Origin: Deroplatys truncata
Lineage: Eukaryota; Arthropoda; Insecta; Mantodea; Mantidae
Assembly: GCA_030765065.1 (NCBI GenBank)
Contig: CM060984.1
Location: 102,467,488-102,531,487, forward strand
Direction of reading: 5' to 3'
DNA length: 64,000 nucleotides
Shown here piece after piece: positions 35,641 to 46,630 of this stretch. The notes under the pieces were generated by a model that ran no database searches, had not been told where the DNA came from, and worked only from the letters and a program-made list of their open reading frames with translations. The translations under genes were made by a program, and so were the position numbers. Position 1 is the stretch's first letter. Every line of letters starts with the position of its first letter.

Positions 35641-36200
35641 ATAAAATTTAAGAAACAGGCAACAATCATTTTAAGATATTTACGAGTGCCACCGTTATGT
35701 AATAGTTTCTTGCTGCATATAAGGGTTCTCAAATTGATGCGAGAGACCCATTTGTAGCAATTTCGCGCACTTCCGCATCCGGACAGGCCTGAATGAAAAT
35801 TGCTGAAAGATGCTAATGAGGAGCATTAGGACGCCGTAGTGTTTCCGGATATGCGCACTTGGTGTGGAGTTCAATAAACCGCGAGGTTAGAAGACGTAAA
35901 TTGGGTCGGTCCACCGATAATTTATTATTTTGCTGATCTTTGAAGTAGCACGCAAGTTCATTCATGTGATGCCAGGCTTAAGTTGTAACCGCTCTTGTTC
36001 AAAACCCCAAACTATTATTTAACTCGGCTCAGAAGAAATGCCTTTTCATGAATTACGAATATACCTACGAGTTTAGCAGCGCCAATACCACTTCATTTGC
36101 TGTAGGTTTTGTTTTCTGTTTCCCATGTGAACGAAAATCCGAAGTGATTCCTTGTAAGAGTCGAAAATAATAATTGGTGCATATCTGTGTTTAAGAATGG
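35641..36200. other. CpG-rich sequence just right of the composition boundary
   Basis: CpG rises abruptly to 17 in 35,641-36,000 (for example TTCGCGCACTTCCGCATCCGG). No frame, TIR or tRNA-like box was found. It could be an unmethylated promoter region or simply unmethylated intergenic DNA. Confidence 0.4.
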
Positions 36201-36203
36201 CTT

Positions 36204-36385
36204 ATTACTAAGGCTCGAAAGTTGGGACCTTGTATGCCTAAGTCATCGTCAATGTCAACAAATACCTCCTAATAACACAGAGGTACTGTCACTGAGTACA
36301 TGTATTAGCTTTGTTTACGTAATGCCTATGGCCCCAGTTGACCGCAGGGCACACCGGGTCCCAAGTTCCGAGCCTTACCTATTAA
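36204..36385. mobile_element. Short inverted-repeat element (~180 bp)
   Basis: The left CTAAGGCTCGAAAGTTGGGA and the right end on the minus strand GTAAGGCTCGGAACTTGGGA are inverted copies (17 of 20), continuing with TGCC. No clear target duplication was found, so the superfamily is open. The flank 36,390-37,260 shows nothing recognised. Confidence 0.45.
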
Positions 36386-37264
36386 GAACTGATATTCATA
36401 ACGGGAATTCAATGATTATTTAGATAGAGTTCGGACGTATTAGGAGAAAAAACTACAACTGTCACAGTTTTACATAGATGTTTACTATTTGTAAGCTCTA
36501 TAGATTGCAAATCAATTGAGCATTGTAGCATTTCACTACTAATATCAGCGTAGAGGATTATCTTCAAATCAGTAAACTTTTAGTGATAAGCTCATTACGA
36601 GTGTAAAAAATAAATACCGGTGTTAAAACATTTGTGGATTTATTTCATACGTTCATTAATAGAAATTCTTATCGTTGGTTCAAGCAAAAATAATGTTATA
36701 CTCATTATGTCTATCTGAGAACTATACAGATCATGAAATGCAATCAATAAATTGTTATTTACACAACTGATAAAGAGTGATGCATTTCCTTACGAAGAGA
36801 TGAGGTTAAATTCTTATGCGAATGAGTAAATTCGCATTTTCTTAATAGTTGCATAATAACGTTTCTTTCACACTACATTATTTTAACTTTAAAAATTTCG
36901 GTAGGTTTCATTATATGGTACTATAAACAAATGAATGCTGTATGTTCTGTTTCCTGGGAATTGGATTTAAATGACGAATGTAAGATTCTTTAAACGAAAA
37001 CTTCAAACACATAGAGTAACTACTCAAATCTGACATTGTATGAAATACACACTGTTCTCTAGTTTGTAGTTTTTAATTTATTATGTGCTATCCTCATATT
37101 TTAATTTGAAATGTTTTGTTTATATTTTACACACTCTTTTTAGTTTGGAAAACAAGCACATCACGACGTAGCGTGAAACTAATTATAAAGAGTGTTTATA
37201 AGTGTTTGATACATTTTTTGAGGAAAAGAAAAGATGTTAGATTCGAACCAATACCGTGATTGAT

Positions 37265-37505
37265 CCTGCCTCCGTGGTGTAGGGCTAGCGTGCCTGCCTC
37301 GTTTTCAAGAGGTCCCGCGTTCAAATCTCGCCTAGGTTGACTTAACTGGATAAGATTTTCTCCGGGATTTTTCCTTATCCTGAGAAAATGAATTTCGGGT
37401 AACTCTAAGCTATAGGTACCTGGACCCAATTGAGCATCATTTCAAACATTTCGTTCATTCACCGTCCGATATGATGATCAAGCCGGTTAACGAAAGTTAA
37501 ACTTA
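37265..37505 (+). mobile_element. tRNA-derived SINE
   Basis: A box A-like TGGTGTAGGGCTAGCG and a box B-like GCGTTCAAATCTC are spaced as in tRNAs. The body contains TTTTCTCCGGGATTTTTCC, as in other insect SINEs. The 3' end runs into an AT-rich tail. Confidence 0.7.
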
Positions 37506-37639
37506 CATTAATAAAAATACTGTAACCAAAACATCAAACACACGAAAACACATTAGAGTTGTCTTTGAGTCACGCTTCAAATGGTCATCATCACATTGCA
37601 ATTCCACGCACAAATATCTGCGACTTGCATGAAGAAGAC

Positions 37640-38110
37640 TTTCCTAGCATTGCAAGTGCGATGCTGAGCACCGCATGCCGTAAGTGGGCGGTGAAGTCGA
37701 TCGTTTTTTGCTAGAACATACAGTGACGGGCACTTCGTATCTCATATGCAGCTGTTCCTTCGGCGAATGTGGAGCAGGATGGCACCTTGAAACTGTAATT
37801 TTCCAACAAAATGGAGCTCTCCTCATTTGTCAAGGTTTGCTCCTGAATACCTGGTTGCCACAATTTCATTTTCACAATGCATTTGGGCTCTCATACTCCG
37901 GATCTTACACCACTCTTCCGTTTTGCATGGCAGTGCACAAGTTCGCTGATACACGATAAAGATCGGCCCACTGCCCATTCAAAGAAACGTATACGCTATG
38001 GTACTCAACATCACATCTACAAAATTACTAAGATGTTCCAAGCGGCGTTGTGTGTGACATTGGGCAGTGGTCCTGTGAAATCTGGCTGAGAGAACTGTGA
38101 TGGATTATGT
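37640..38110 (+). pseudogene. Tc1/mariner-like transposase, C-terminal half, decayed
   Basis: FLLEHTVTGTSY (37,703 onward) and VIFQQNGA correspond to the region around the second catalytic D (usual FQQDGAPPH, here N replaces D). HLGSHTPDLTPLFRFAWQC corresponds to the SPDLTPLDFFLWG block, with the third catalytic D changed. Near the end, KITKMFQAALCVTLGSG keeps the family's C-terminal spacing. Several frame changes occur. It belongs to the same general type as 33238-33895, which lacks exactly this half. Confidence 0.7.
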
Positions 38111-38526
38111 GTTAAATAAAGGAATTTTGTTTGTCTAAGGTTCAAGTCTAGTACCAGCTTTTCCCAACAATGTATTCAAACTTTATAAACACGATCGTGC
38201 GTTTTCTAGTCTTGTTAAAACGCGAATGCCCACATGTGGGTTTTACAAATTCAAATTCTTTAGAAAACCAAGGTTTGCCAAAATAACGATGTACTTATGT
38301 CGCATACGCTTCTTTTTTTTAAGGGCTTCTGATTCTATAAAACTAATTTCCTCACCTTGTATAGCTTCTTCTTCGAGTCAGTTTACGAACGTTACCTAAT
38401 TTTTCCACGGATGTGACATCTGAGTTAATACCCTTTATTTCCCCGATTTTAAAATAGCCGCTACCCCTAACTAAAGGCATTAGAAAACTCGAACCAATAA
38501 CAAGGAATATCTCGAAAATGATTAGC

Positions 38527-38594
38527 CCCCCCCCCCACACACACACACACACACACACGCGCGCGCACACGCACACACGCACACACACACACAG
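38527..38594 (+). repeat. (C)n-(CA)n microsatellite
   Basis: A run of C followed by CA repeats with CGCGCG interruptions. Confidence 0.95.
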
Positions 38595-38616
38595 TCAAGA
38601 CATTTGACGTAAAATG

Positions 38617-39853
38617 CACTATGTGATCAAAAGTATCCGAACACCCCCACGAACATACGTTTTTCATCTTAGTTGCATTGTGCTGCCACCTACTGCCTGG
38701 TACTCATTATCCGCGACCTTAGTAGTCATTAGACATCATGAAACGGCAGAATGCGACGCTCCGTGGAAGTCACGGACTTCGAACGTGGTCAAGTGATTGG
38801 GTGTCACTTGTGTCAGAAGTCTGTACGCGAGATTTCCACACTCCTAAACATCCTTAGGTCCACTGTTTCTGCTGTGATAGTGAAGTAGAAACGTGAAGGG
38901 ACATGCACAGCACAAAAGCGTACAGGCCGTCCTCGTCTGAAAGAGACCGCCGACATTTGAAGAGGGTCGTAAAGATTAATAGGCGGACATCTATCCAGAC
39001 CATCACACAGGAATTCCAAACTGCATCAGGATCCACTCCAAGTACTATGATAGGCGTGAGGTGAGAAACCTTGGATTCCATGGTCGAGCGGCTGCTCATA
39101 AGCCACACATCACGCAAGAAAATGCCAAACGACGCCTCACTTGGTGTAAGGAGCGTCAACATTACACGATTGAACAGTGGCAAAACGTTGTGTGGAGTGA
39201 CGAATCACGGTACACAATGTGGCGAACCGATGACAGGGTGTGGGTATGGCGAATGCCCGGTGAACATCATCTGCCAGCGTGTGTAGTGCCAACAGTAAAA
39301 TTAGGAGGTGGTGGTGTTATGGTGTGGTCGTGTTTTTCCTGAAGGGGGCTTGCATCCCTTGTTGTTTTGCGTGGCACGATCACAGCGCAGACCTACATTG
39401 ATATTTTAAGCACCTTCTTGCTTCCCACTGTTGAAGAGCAATTCGGGGATGGCGATTGCATCTTTCAACACGATCGAGCACCTGTTCATACTGCACGGGC
39501 TGTGGCGGGGTGGTTACACAACAATAATATTCCTGTAATGGACTGGCCTGCACAGAGACCTGACTTGAATCCTATAGAACACCTTTGGGATGTTTTAGAA
39601 CGCCGACTTCGTGCCAGGCCTCACCGACCTACATCGATACCTCAGCTCAGTTCCGCACTCCGTGAAGAATGGGCTGCCACTCCCCAAGAAACCTTCCAGC
39701 ACCTGATTGGAAGTATGCCTGCGAGAGTGAACGCTGTCATCAAGGCTAAGGATGGGCCAACACCATATTGACTTCCAGCATTACCGATGGAGGGCGCCAC
39801 GAACTTGTACGTCATTTTCAGCCAGGTGTCGGGATACTTTTGATCACGTAGTG
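38617..39853 (+). mobile_element. Tc1-like transposon with both TIRs
   Basis: The ends are CACTATGTGATCAAAAGTAT and, on the minus strand, CACTACGTGATCAAAAGTAT, continuing to 28 bp. A TA lies after the right end (39854-39855); the left flank reads TG, a decayed TA. The 1,237-bp length is usual for Tc1 elements. Confidence 0.92.
38751..39771 (+). pseudogene. Tc1-type (DD34E) transposase, broken
   Basis: The ATG frame reads MRRSVEVTDFERGQVIG with a paired-type helix-turn-helix, then meets TAG at 38886-38888. Frame changes lie near 38,955 and 39,058, and a TGA at 39340-39342. The catalytic residues remain: D in VVWSDESRY, D in CIFQHDRAPVHTA, and E in DLNPIEHLWD, with 34 residues between the second and third (DD34E). 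It ends VNAVIKAKDGPTPY and stop, a normal Tc1 C-terminus. At least two stops and two frameshifts make it inactive. Confidence 0.92.
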
Positions 39854-40309
39854 TATGTGCTTTAACGAGATCTATTCTTTTTACATAGTAAGATTTTATC
39901 CCTATCTTGCGGTTTACCAAGTATGCGAAAATTATTTAGAATGTAGGACTTCAAAGGTTATTCCCAGAAAATTCAAGATCTACATTTCATTTTTCATGAC
40001 ATCTTAAACATGTGGTATTTTACTCAAAATTGTTAAAGCCAAATTTGAGAAAATCAAAATTTTCGAAAAATTTTAATGTAAAGGGTAGTTTGTGCTGGTG
40101 GTTTTTCTTGAAAATCTATGTGCAGTTTCCTTGATAAATACCAAGTTTTTCGTTTTTGAGTTATGCTATTCATAAACAGACAGACGCGTGGGGGCACGCG
40201 CGATCTTTTTCTAAAAACGCTTTTTTTTTTAATTCAGGAGTCTCAAATAGTGTATTTCCGATGAAATTTCGGTACTGAATTTTTGGGTAGAATACAGGCG
40301 TCAAACCAA

Positions 40310-40720
40310 GCTCTTGTAAAGCAGAAAAGGCATTTCTCTAAGTAAAGGTTACTCAAATTAATCTGGTAGTCCTGATTGCGGTTATTATGCAACAGGCTGG
40401 AAAACATGATCTTACTCTTTCATTATATAGGGGTTACCAGATGTTTCTTTGTCTGTTGTTCCAAATGCACCATGCATGCAAATTTACGGGAATACTGATT
40501 TACTAAAATTTACGCATTAAAAATTTGACAGAGCGTAACAAATTACGGCATGAAAATATACTAATGTTGATATATTATGGTGGAAGTCTGGTTAAATACC
40601 AGCAGCCGAATATCTATAAATTACTTATTCCTTAAGGATAACCATAAGTGAAATTTCTAAATCCACAATTTCAATTTGATTCATTTGAATTTTAATACAG
40701 CATTCAGGGGTTAATGTATA
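40310..40720. other. No feature recognised
   Basis: AT-rich spacer between the AB copy and the GC-rich block. Confidence 0.35.
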
Positions 40721-40724
40721 ATAT

Positions 40725-41138
40725 TGTGAACGCGCGCGTGGAAGCTACCTGCGGGCCGCCGGTGAGCGCATTCCGGCCGGCGCTTCTGAACAATGGCTCG
40801 CGTAACAAACCCATTATGTGCCGCCTGCCCGCTGTTTGGGTAATTACTGATCCAGAAGGTTCCTTTTGGCCGGTTTGAGTAGCTACCCCTTCGAGAACGT
40901 TCCGCTTTGTGTGTGGGGCCTGTATAGCGGGCCGCTGTTGCCCGGGGAGTTAGTTAAGAAGTTGCAAAGTTAAAAGTGGACAGTTGAAATGGGCAGTGCA
41001 GAGTGCAGTTCAGTTGTGAGTTGTGATTCGACGGATGAATTGTGTTCCTAGTGTGGTTAACAATAACTCAAGTGCAACGTTTGTGCTTCGCTGAGTGTCT
41101 TAAGTGATAATGTGTGTTCCGCCGTAATATTTATTACA
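40725..41138 (+). other. GC/CpG-rich block: solo LTR or promoter with 5' leader
   Basis: The first half is very CpG-rich (GCGCGCGTGG, CGGGCCGCCGGTGAGCGC, CCGGCCGGCGC). The second half becomes AT-richer and leader-like. It starts TGTGAACG, ends TTATTACA, and has ATAT on both sides, as a solo LTR would. However, the left and right flanks do not rejoin a known repeat and AATAAA is lacking. A CpG-rich promoter with a first exon is the other reading; no coding frame supports either. Confidence 0.35.
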
Positions 41139-41139
41139 A

Positions 41140-41398
41140 TATGTATATCAAGTTTGGTATTTATCCGCATTATCTTTTTTGAGTTATGCTGTTTACAATC
41201 TCTCTCTCCCTGTCTCTCTCGCTCTCTCTCTCTCTTTCACACACACACGCATGCATACGGACCTTTTTCTAAAAAATGCTTTTTTATTCAGGGTGCCTCA
41301 AAACACGTATTTCCGGTAAAATCTCGGTATCGAATTTTTGTGTGGAATGCAATACCTTTTTTACCTACTAGGTACGCGATAGATAAAGTAATAACGTT
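41140..41398 (+). repeat. AB-family repeat, 3' third only
   Basis: It begins in the conserved CAAGTTTGGTATTTATCC and has the pre-microsatellite GAGTTATGCTGTTTAC. A CT/CA tract follows, then CGTATTTCCGGTAAAATCTC, ending near ATAGATAAAGTAATAA. Confidence 0.8.
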
Positions 41399-41399
41399 A

Positions 41400-41540
41400 A
41401 AATGATACTATTTATTACTTTATGCTGTTTAAAAACATTTAGTGCATATATAGACCCTCCTTCATCCTTTTCTGCTCCACTGCAGTTAATTTCATATTTC
41501 AAGATTCCTGAGGCTTCTCTTGAAATGTTTGTTCACGTTA
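41400..41540 (+). repeat. Dispersed repeat shared with 55,665-55,795
   Basis: CATTTAGTGCATATATAGACC...TTTTCTGCTCCACTGCAG...GATTCCTGAGGC...TTGTTCAC closely matches CATTTAATGCACATACAAACC...TTTTCTGCTCCTCTGCAG...GATTTCTGAGGC...TTGTTCAC at 55.7 kb. The class is unknown. Confidence 0.6.
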
Positions 41541-41542
41541 AT

Positions 41543-42420
41543 TGATGCAGTAATTTGTATCATAAATTATTTAAATGTAAAGAATGATTATAATATGAAT
41601 ATGCATTTCTGTGTGTCATTGATTTAAGATGTTTGTTGATTGTAATTATTGTCGAGAAGTAAGTTTATACTGCCTTACTGAAACTGACAATAATAGCGTG
41701 CAATAATGCAGCGAGGGGGTGAGCTGTTTATCATTATTAGAGACGAGGACGTTACGTAATGTTGGCGCATTTTTCTTTAGAATTTGCTGGCGCATTTTTC
41801 TTTAGAATTTGCTGGAACATTTTCCCTAAAGCATATGTATTCATAATTTTCATTGGATATAAAAATAGACGCTAATGTTGGCGCGTTTTATTAGCCAATA
41901 GCAGCTCAGTTATTATCTTTAGGCATATCGGGGTGTAGGAGTATAAAAATGGCTAGATTAGAGGTAGACCCCGTCAGTTCACCGAAAATATTTGTATGCT
42001 ACACGTCGCCTTCAGTCAGTTCGTCGAAAACATTTGTACGTTACACGTCGCCTTCAGTCCAACAGAAATATTTGTACAGTACACGTCGGCTATCGATTTG
42101 CAAGTTACGCGTAGCAGAGTTATGAAAAATCTAAAGTGTTGTAAAGTTAATTATACAAAAAGCTGAAGTACGCGAATTAAGAATGATCAGTAATGAAGTT
42201 ATTATAACAGTTTCAGTTTGGCGAGTGTCAAGATCAATGTGTATATGTGATAAGTGAATGTGTTCGACAATAAAAGTGTAAAACAAATTCTTTCATCAGT
42301 GTTATATTTGGATAAGAGACTCCCTTCCGTTTACACAACCTGTATAAAGAGAAGTGCTCGACCAAAAAAGATCATTGCTAGCCGGAGGACAGTGAACCAA
42401 AATTAAATAAAATAACAGTA
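41543..42420 (+). mobile_element. LTR-like retrotransposon end, copy 1
   Basis: It closely matches 46,631-47,490. It has a TATA box (GTATAAAA near 41,942), then about 30 bp downstream an initiator-like GTCAGTTC. Three imperfect ~40-bp tandem units of the TTTGTACxTTACACGTCG type follow, and an AATAAA lies near 42,270. This order (TATA, start, polyadenylation signal) is that of an LTR with R inside. A 26-bp unit GGCGCATTTTTCTTTAGAAT... is duplicated at about 41,764-41,815 in this copy only. Exact LTR ends were not resolved. Confidence 0.6.
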
Positions 42421-42766
42421 GCATTCTTTCAAATAAACACTAATGCTGCCGCAAATTGCTAACACCAGATGGAGCTAACAAACCTAACAAAGAATCACGT
42501 CACAAAATGGCTTCACCACGTGGAGTAAACACAAATACACAAACAACATTAATAATACCGCCGCATAATGTAGGTAAAACATTATTGCTTTTTACTACAG
42601 TTTTATGGAAAGCTAGTTGTATAGACAGGCATTTAATTTACTATATGACTTGCTTTAAAAGCTACATAGAACTAAAAGTAGTAGGTTTGTAGTGTTTAAT
42701 GACACCCTTTTTACAGATGAGCATCCTTAACATACGCAGCAATGTCTGATTGCACCAATTCCATGC

Positions 42767-43706
42767 CAGGCCGGCTCTACAGTACCTTTTAGACAACGTA
42801 AGACTCCTGACATTACTTTCTAAGCGGAGAAGTGGGAGAGCTACGCTGCCACGTTGTATTAGTAATTAGAGCATCTGTCAGCTGTTAAGCAGCACGCCGA
42901 ATAGAAAACAGCTCACTGGGACATAACGCTAGTAACCAGTAGTAAACCACGTCAACATGGCAACGTGTTGCCTCTCAAAGTTCAGCTTCTAGGCGAAGGG
43001 AAAGGAGGGTGGTTGCACCTTAATGGCTAGAGCAGAGCGGTGCCATGGAAACATACCCCTCCAAGAAGTGTCAGAAGTTTCATGTTATTTAAATTCTACC
43101 GAGGAGTTTCGCCGCTCCGTGCGATAATTGTAATTGCCGTTCCCCGTCACCTTTTAAACATAACTCAGTTTTTATGGCAATATCACTCCTCCATGACTAC
43201 TTATTCTCACATAACGCATATATAAATACAACTCAAGAAGAGATATATTATGTGGTGAAAGAACAAGATTATTCTGAGCGAAAGATAAAAACAGGCAAAG
43301 TCACACAGTAAAAATGTTCAATATTTCCGGTTTATCCCTTCATCAGGAGATTAAAACATTAAAAACATACACAAAATGAAAACACACTGGACGGTCGACT
43401 GCGGCTACCGCCCCCTGGAGGAAAAGATGAAGCTGTAGTGACCTGAAACACTCTTGTTTATAAACGTGATGCTTATTATTGAACACCTAAAGCGCACGGG
43501 GTGTTTTAACGATTATCATCAATAAGGGTCACATCCAAAGTGACCAACTCTGGGGCTTCATTCGTCACCAATTTCGTAACAAAAAATCTTCTGGAAGTGC
43601 TAGAATTTAAGCATGATTTGCAATTCCGTCCTATTTTCAAATATCTTGTTCATGCTTTAAAATGTTGCCGCCCTGGGTGATGGCACCTACCCTTGAGCCG
43701 GCCCTG
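42767..43706. mobile_element. hAT non-autonomous element (940 bp)
   Basis: The ends are CAGGCCGGCTC and, on the minus strand, CAGGGCCGGCTC, a common hAT terminus. The interior near the right end has the familiar GCCGCCCTGGGTGATGGCACC. Target duplications TTCCATGC (42759-42766) and TTCTATGC (43707-43714) differ at one base. It contains a Penelope-like scrap and a SINE-like CTGCGGCTACCGCCCCCTGG (near 43,400). Confidence 0.75.
43230..43375 (-). mobile_element. Penelope-like tail fragment
   Basis: On the minus strand it reads CCTGATGAAGGGATAAACCG and then GAAA (43347-43324). This resembles the hammerhead-bearing junction of Penelope-like elements, where CTGATGA and GAAA enclose a short stem. The stem here is poor. 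It is nested in the hAT element. Confidence 0.35.
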
Positions 43707-43714
43707 TTCTATGC

Positions 43715-44560
43715 CGATGTTAGAAAAATTTGTTCATGTTTTTCAGAATTACCCAAACACAGGTTTTGGACTTTTGAGTGGTTTGCGAGGATATGCAGAG
43801 TCGAAAATTAATTACACACACTGCTGCAGTTTAAAGTATGAATAAAATCCAGATTACAATATTACTTTGTATCCTCCTTCGACTCTACAGAAATAGTCCC
43901 TACGGGCTATTCTCATAACGTTTATGAATTTAATGTAGTCCTTTGTAGGCGCAGAGTTCCATAATTACCATCGCACGCATGAAGACTGCGTGCGTCACGC
44001 ACTTCATCGATCTGACGAAGAACGTTGTGATTCTTGTTCCGTACTCATCTTTTTAACACGCCAGCATTGTTGTCTGTGACAGAAAAGGGCTTTGCGACTT
44101 TATATACTGTTTTAATTCATTTTAGGTGCGTTTGCTACTGCAGGGATTTCATAGGCATCACTGGCATGTTAAAATTGGGGGAATCACATTAATGATTAAG
44201 TTTTTAAGCTTGTAGATGAAAAACAAGATATATGCAGTATGGTATATAAATTTTACTCTTGTCTAATATGCTACATACAGACGTATACTGACGTGCATAA
44301 AAAGTGACGCATAAGGGAACGCAACTGTTTATGTTGGTGCTGCCAAATATAGTCCCACCCTCTGCCAGGGTGACTACCTGTATTCCTCAAGTATAATTCT
44401 AGCCACTGAATTGCAAGTACTTTGCCTCTTCCAAAATGTGGCTGAACTGCCGGATGGTAACATTACAAGATAGTTGTCCATGTTCTCAATGGCAGAATAC
44501 CGTAAAGGCAAAGCTTCGCTGAATTTTGACGCAAAAATGTAATATAATATACGTAGTAAA
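43715..44560. other. No feature recognised
   Basis: Moderate CpG; no frame, TIR or tRNA-like box was found. Confidence 0.35.
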
Positions 44561-44562
44561 AA

Positions 44563-45445
44563 TCTGATGTGATACATTCACACGACTTTCTCTACCCTCT
44601 GTCGTTTATTAGTGAATATACAAAGTATTCTTACTAAAGCTTATTTTTCTGTCTACTACATTTTAATCCAAATAAACCTTTGCAGAAATTGCTACATCAC
44701 ACATTTCGTTATATGTACAAAGAGAATAGCGATAGCCAAATGTTTAAGAACTGGACGCTACACGCTGCCTTAAAATTCCATACTGCTTCCAAGCAATCGC
44801 GAAAAAACAACTGAATGTTAACAGAACTTAATGATCAAAAATGAACAATTGGAACCTTTAATATAAGATATCTCAGAAATGGCTTATGCCACAAAAAACC
44901 TCATTTGAAATAAATTGTGTATTTTAAAGAAACCTACACTTTTTGTGTAGAAAGTTTTCGTCTATCGCTTAAGGTTTACCTGTTCTACAAGATTATATAA
45001 GGTTTCTTTCAAATGAAGTGGACTTTACAGCCTATTCCCAGAAAATTCAAGATATACATTTTATTTATAATGTAAATATCTTTAATATATGGCATTTTAA
45101 TCAAAATCGTTAGAGCCATATTTTAGAAAATAAAATTTTTTGAAAAATCTTTCATGTAAAGGGTAGTTTGGTTGGGGGATTTACTTGAAAATCTTCGTGT
45201 TGCATCTTTGGAAGGTACTGAACCTAAAAACCAAGTTTGGTGTTTATTCGACTTTTCGTTTTGGAGCTATGTTGTTCACATACAGACAGATACATACACA
45301 CAACATACACACATGGACCTTTTTCTAAAAATTGTTTTTTAATGTAAGGGCCTCAAAACATGCATTTCCGGTGAAATTTCGATATAGAATTGTTGGATGG
45401 AATAAAATACTTCCCCTACTTACCACGCGTAGCATAGAAAGTAAA
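44563..45445 (+). repeat. AB-family repeat, full copy
   Basis: It starts TCTGATGTGATACATTCACA and ends CATAGAAAGTAAAAAC. All conserved blocks are present, with a short CACACA tract near 45,295. It is close to the inner copy at 9384 in its A module (CCCTCTGTCG instead of TCTTGTAC), showing at least two A-module subtypes. Confidence 0.9.
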
Positions 45446-46030
45446 AACTTAGAAATAAAGGCAAAAGTTAAGAAGCTTTTGTGTTTTCTTCTTATAATAA
45501 TCTAAAACCTTGTATTTTCATGCTATATTAGCGTTTTCTAAATTTTTGTTCGAAGAAGGCAATAACTTTAACCTTCGTCTCCATATTGCTGATGAAAATT
45601 CTCATATAAATGTTGTAGATGTCCAGTTTAACGACACATGCAAATAATTCTTCACTCCTTCCTGTAGAAGGCTAAATTGTATTGTATTGTTGTAGACTTT
45701 CCTTGTGTACCAGTCGTAGTGAAACTTTTCCATGGAGGCAGTATTCAATCCACCCGGAGTCCTTCATTTCACATAGATTATAACATCGCTCATTGGCTTG
45801 CTTTTGTGTCCCCGAATGTTTTTCAGGCCTGTCTCACAGAGTAGTAATAGCTGCTGGGTGGAGTCGAAGGTTGCTTTATTTGAAGCTGGAAACTTCAGAG
45901 AGGTAAACACACTATTGCGATGTAGGGGATTTATACATGTCAGAGTACGTACTCTGTCAAGGAGACAAGTAACCTGAAAGCAGTGCATTCTATCGGTTCT
46001 GAAAAGTACGCGTACGCGTCTACTCACTGG
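45446..46030. other. No feature recognised
   Basis: A 150-codon minus-strand frame (46,216-45,764) overlaps the SINE at 46,036 and shows no domain. Confidence 0.35.
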
Positions 46031-46035
46031 TGACT

Positions 46036-46350
46036 GGACCGAGCAAGATGGCTCCACGGTAACGCGTGAGGCTCGCATTCGGGAGGTCCCGAGTTCGATA
46101 TGGCCACCCACTCTGACCATGGTTTCTTGTGATTTTCTCTGGTTGACAAAGGCGATTGCTGGAGTGTATTCTACCATGGCTCTCCTCTCTCTCTCTCTCT
46201 CCCCATTTCTTCTCATTTCGTGCCCTTTTCATATCTCAGATTGACTCCGGGGCTGTGGTTTGGTCTTTGTCGGGCAGATTTCGCAGAGGCTTGCGCTTTG
46301 GAGGTGTTTCCCGGTCCCACTGGAGGGGCGTCTCAGGGTGAGTCTTCTCA
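46036..46350 (+). mobile_element. Long tRNA-derived SINE, family L
   Basis: GACCGAGCAAGATGGCTCCA (box A region) and GGTCCCGAGTTCGATA (box B) form the tRNA-like head. CACTCTGACCATGG, a CT-rich stretch, and TCGGGCAGATTTCGCAGAGG follow. The same order occurs on the minus strand at 53,400-53,950, which defines the family. Confidence 0.75.
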
Positions 46351-46474
46351 ACCTGCGGATTGAGAAGTTATGCAGTCTCGGCGATGTACAGACTATGCCG
46401 TAATCACTGTCCTTTGCATCGCGTCGCATCAATTTCGGCCGAAATGACTGCTTTGCACCGTTATGCGTGCACTG

Positions 46475-46545
46475 GCTTGTACTCGTAGCGCAATAGTGTG
46501 CGCATTGGCCTTCTGTGGTGAAGGTCCCAGGTTCAAATATAGTCA
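46475..46545 (+). mobile_element. tRNA-like SINE head fragment
   Basis: GTAGCGCAATAGTGTGCGCA is followed by AAGGTCCCAGGTTCAAATAT, giving box A- and box B-like parts at tRNA spacing, with no body recognised. Confidence 0.5.
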
Positions 46546-46630
46546 CTCATAGGTACTTTTTATGTTTAGTAAATTTAACGAGAACTGATAGTTTGACAAT
46601 GAAAGTCTGTTTCACTTAATCCGTTTAATT

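Larger units (their letters stand above)
38470..40305 (+). repeat. AB-family repeat interrupted by a Tc1 element
   Basis: The left part (38,470-38,616) contains CAATAACAAGGAATATCTCG, matching the B-module start. The right part (39,854-40,305) continues with TTTAACGAGATCTATTC and runs to GGTACTGAATTTTTGGGTAG. The Tc1 TA target falls in the consensus TTGTGTATTTTAACGCG. A microsatellite has expanded in the left part. Confidence 0.7.

Noticed and set aside
36187..36423. 78-codon frame as the first exon of a gene right of the CpG boundary
   Set aside because: It is spanned by a short inverted-repeat element, and no domain or donor in phase was found.
45764..46216. 150-codon minus-strand frame
   Set aside because: It overlaps a tRNA-derived SINE and CT-rich sequence, has no domain, and the frame is not kept in other SINE copies.
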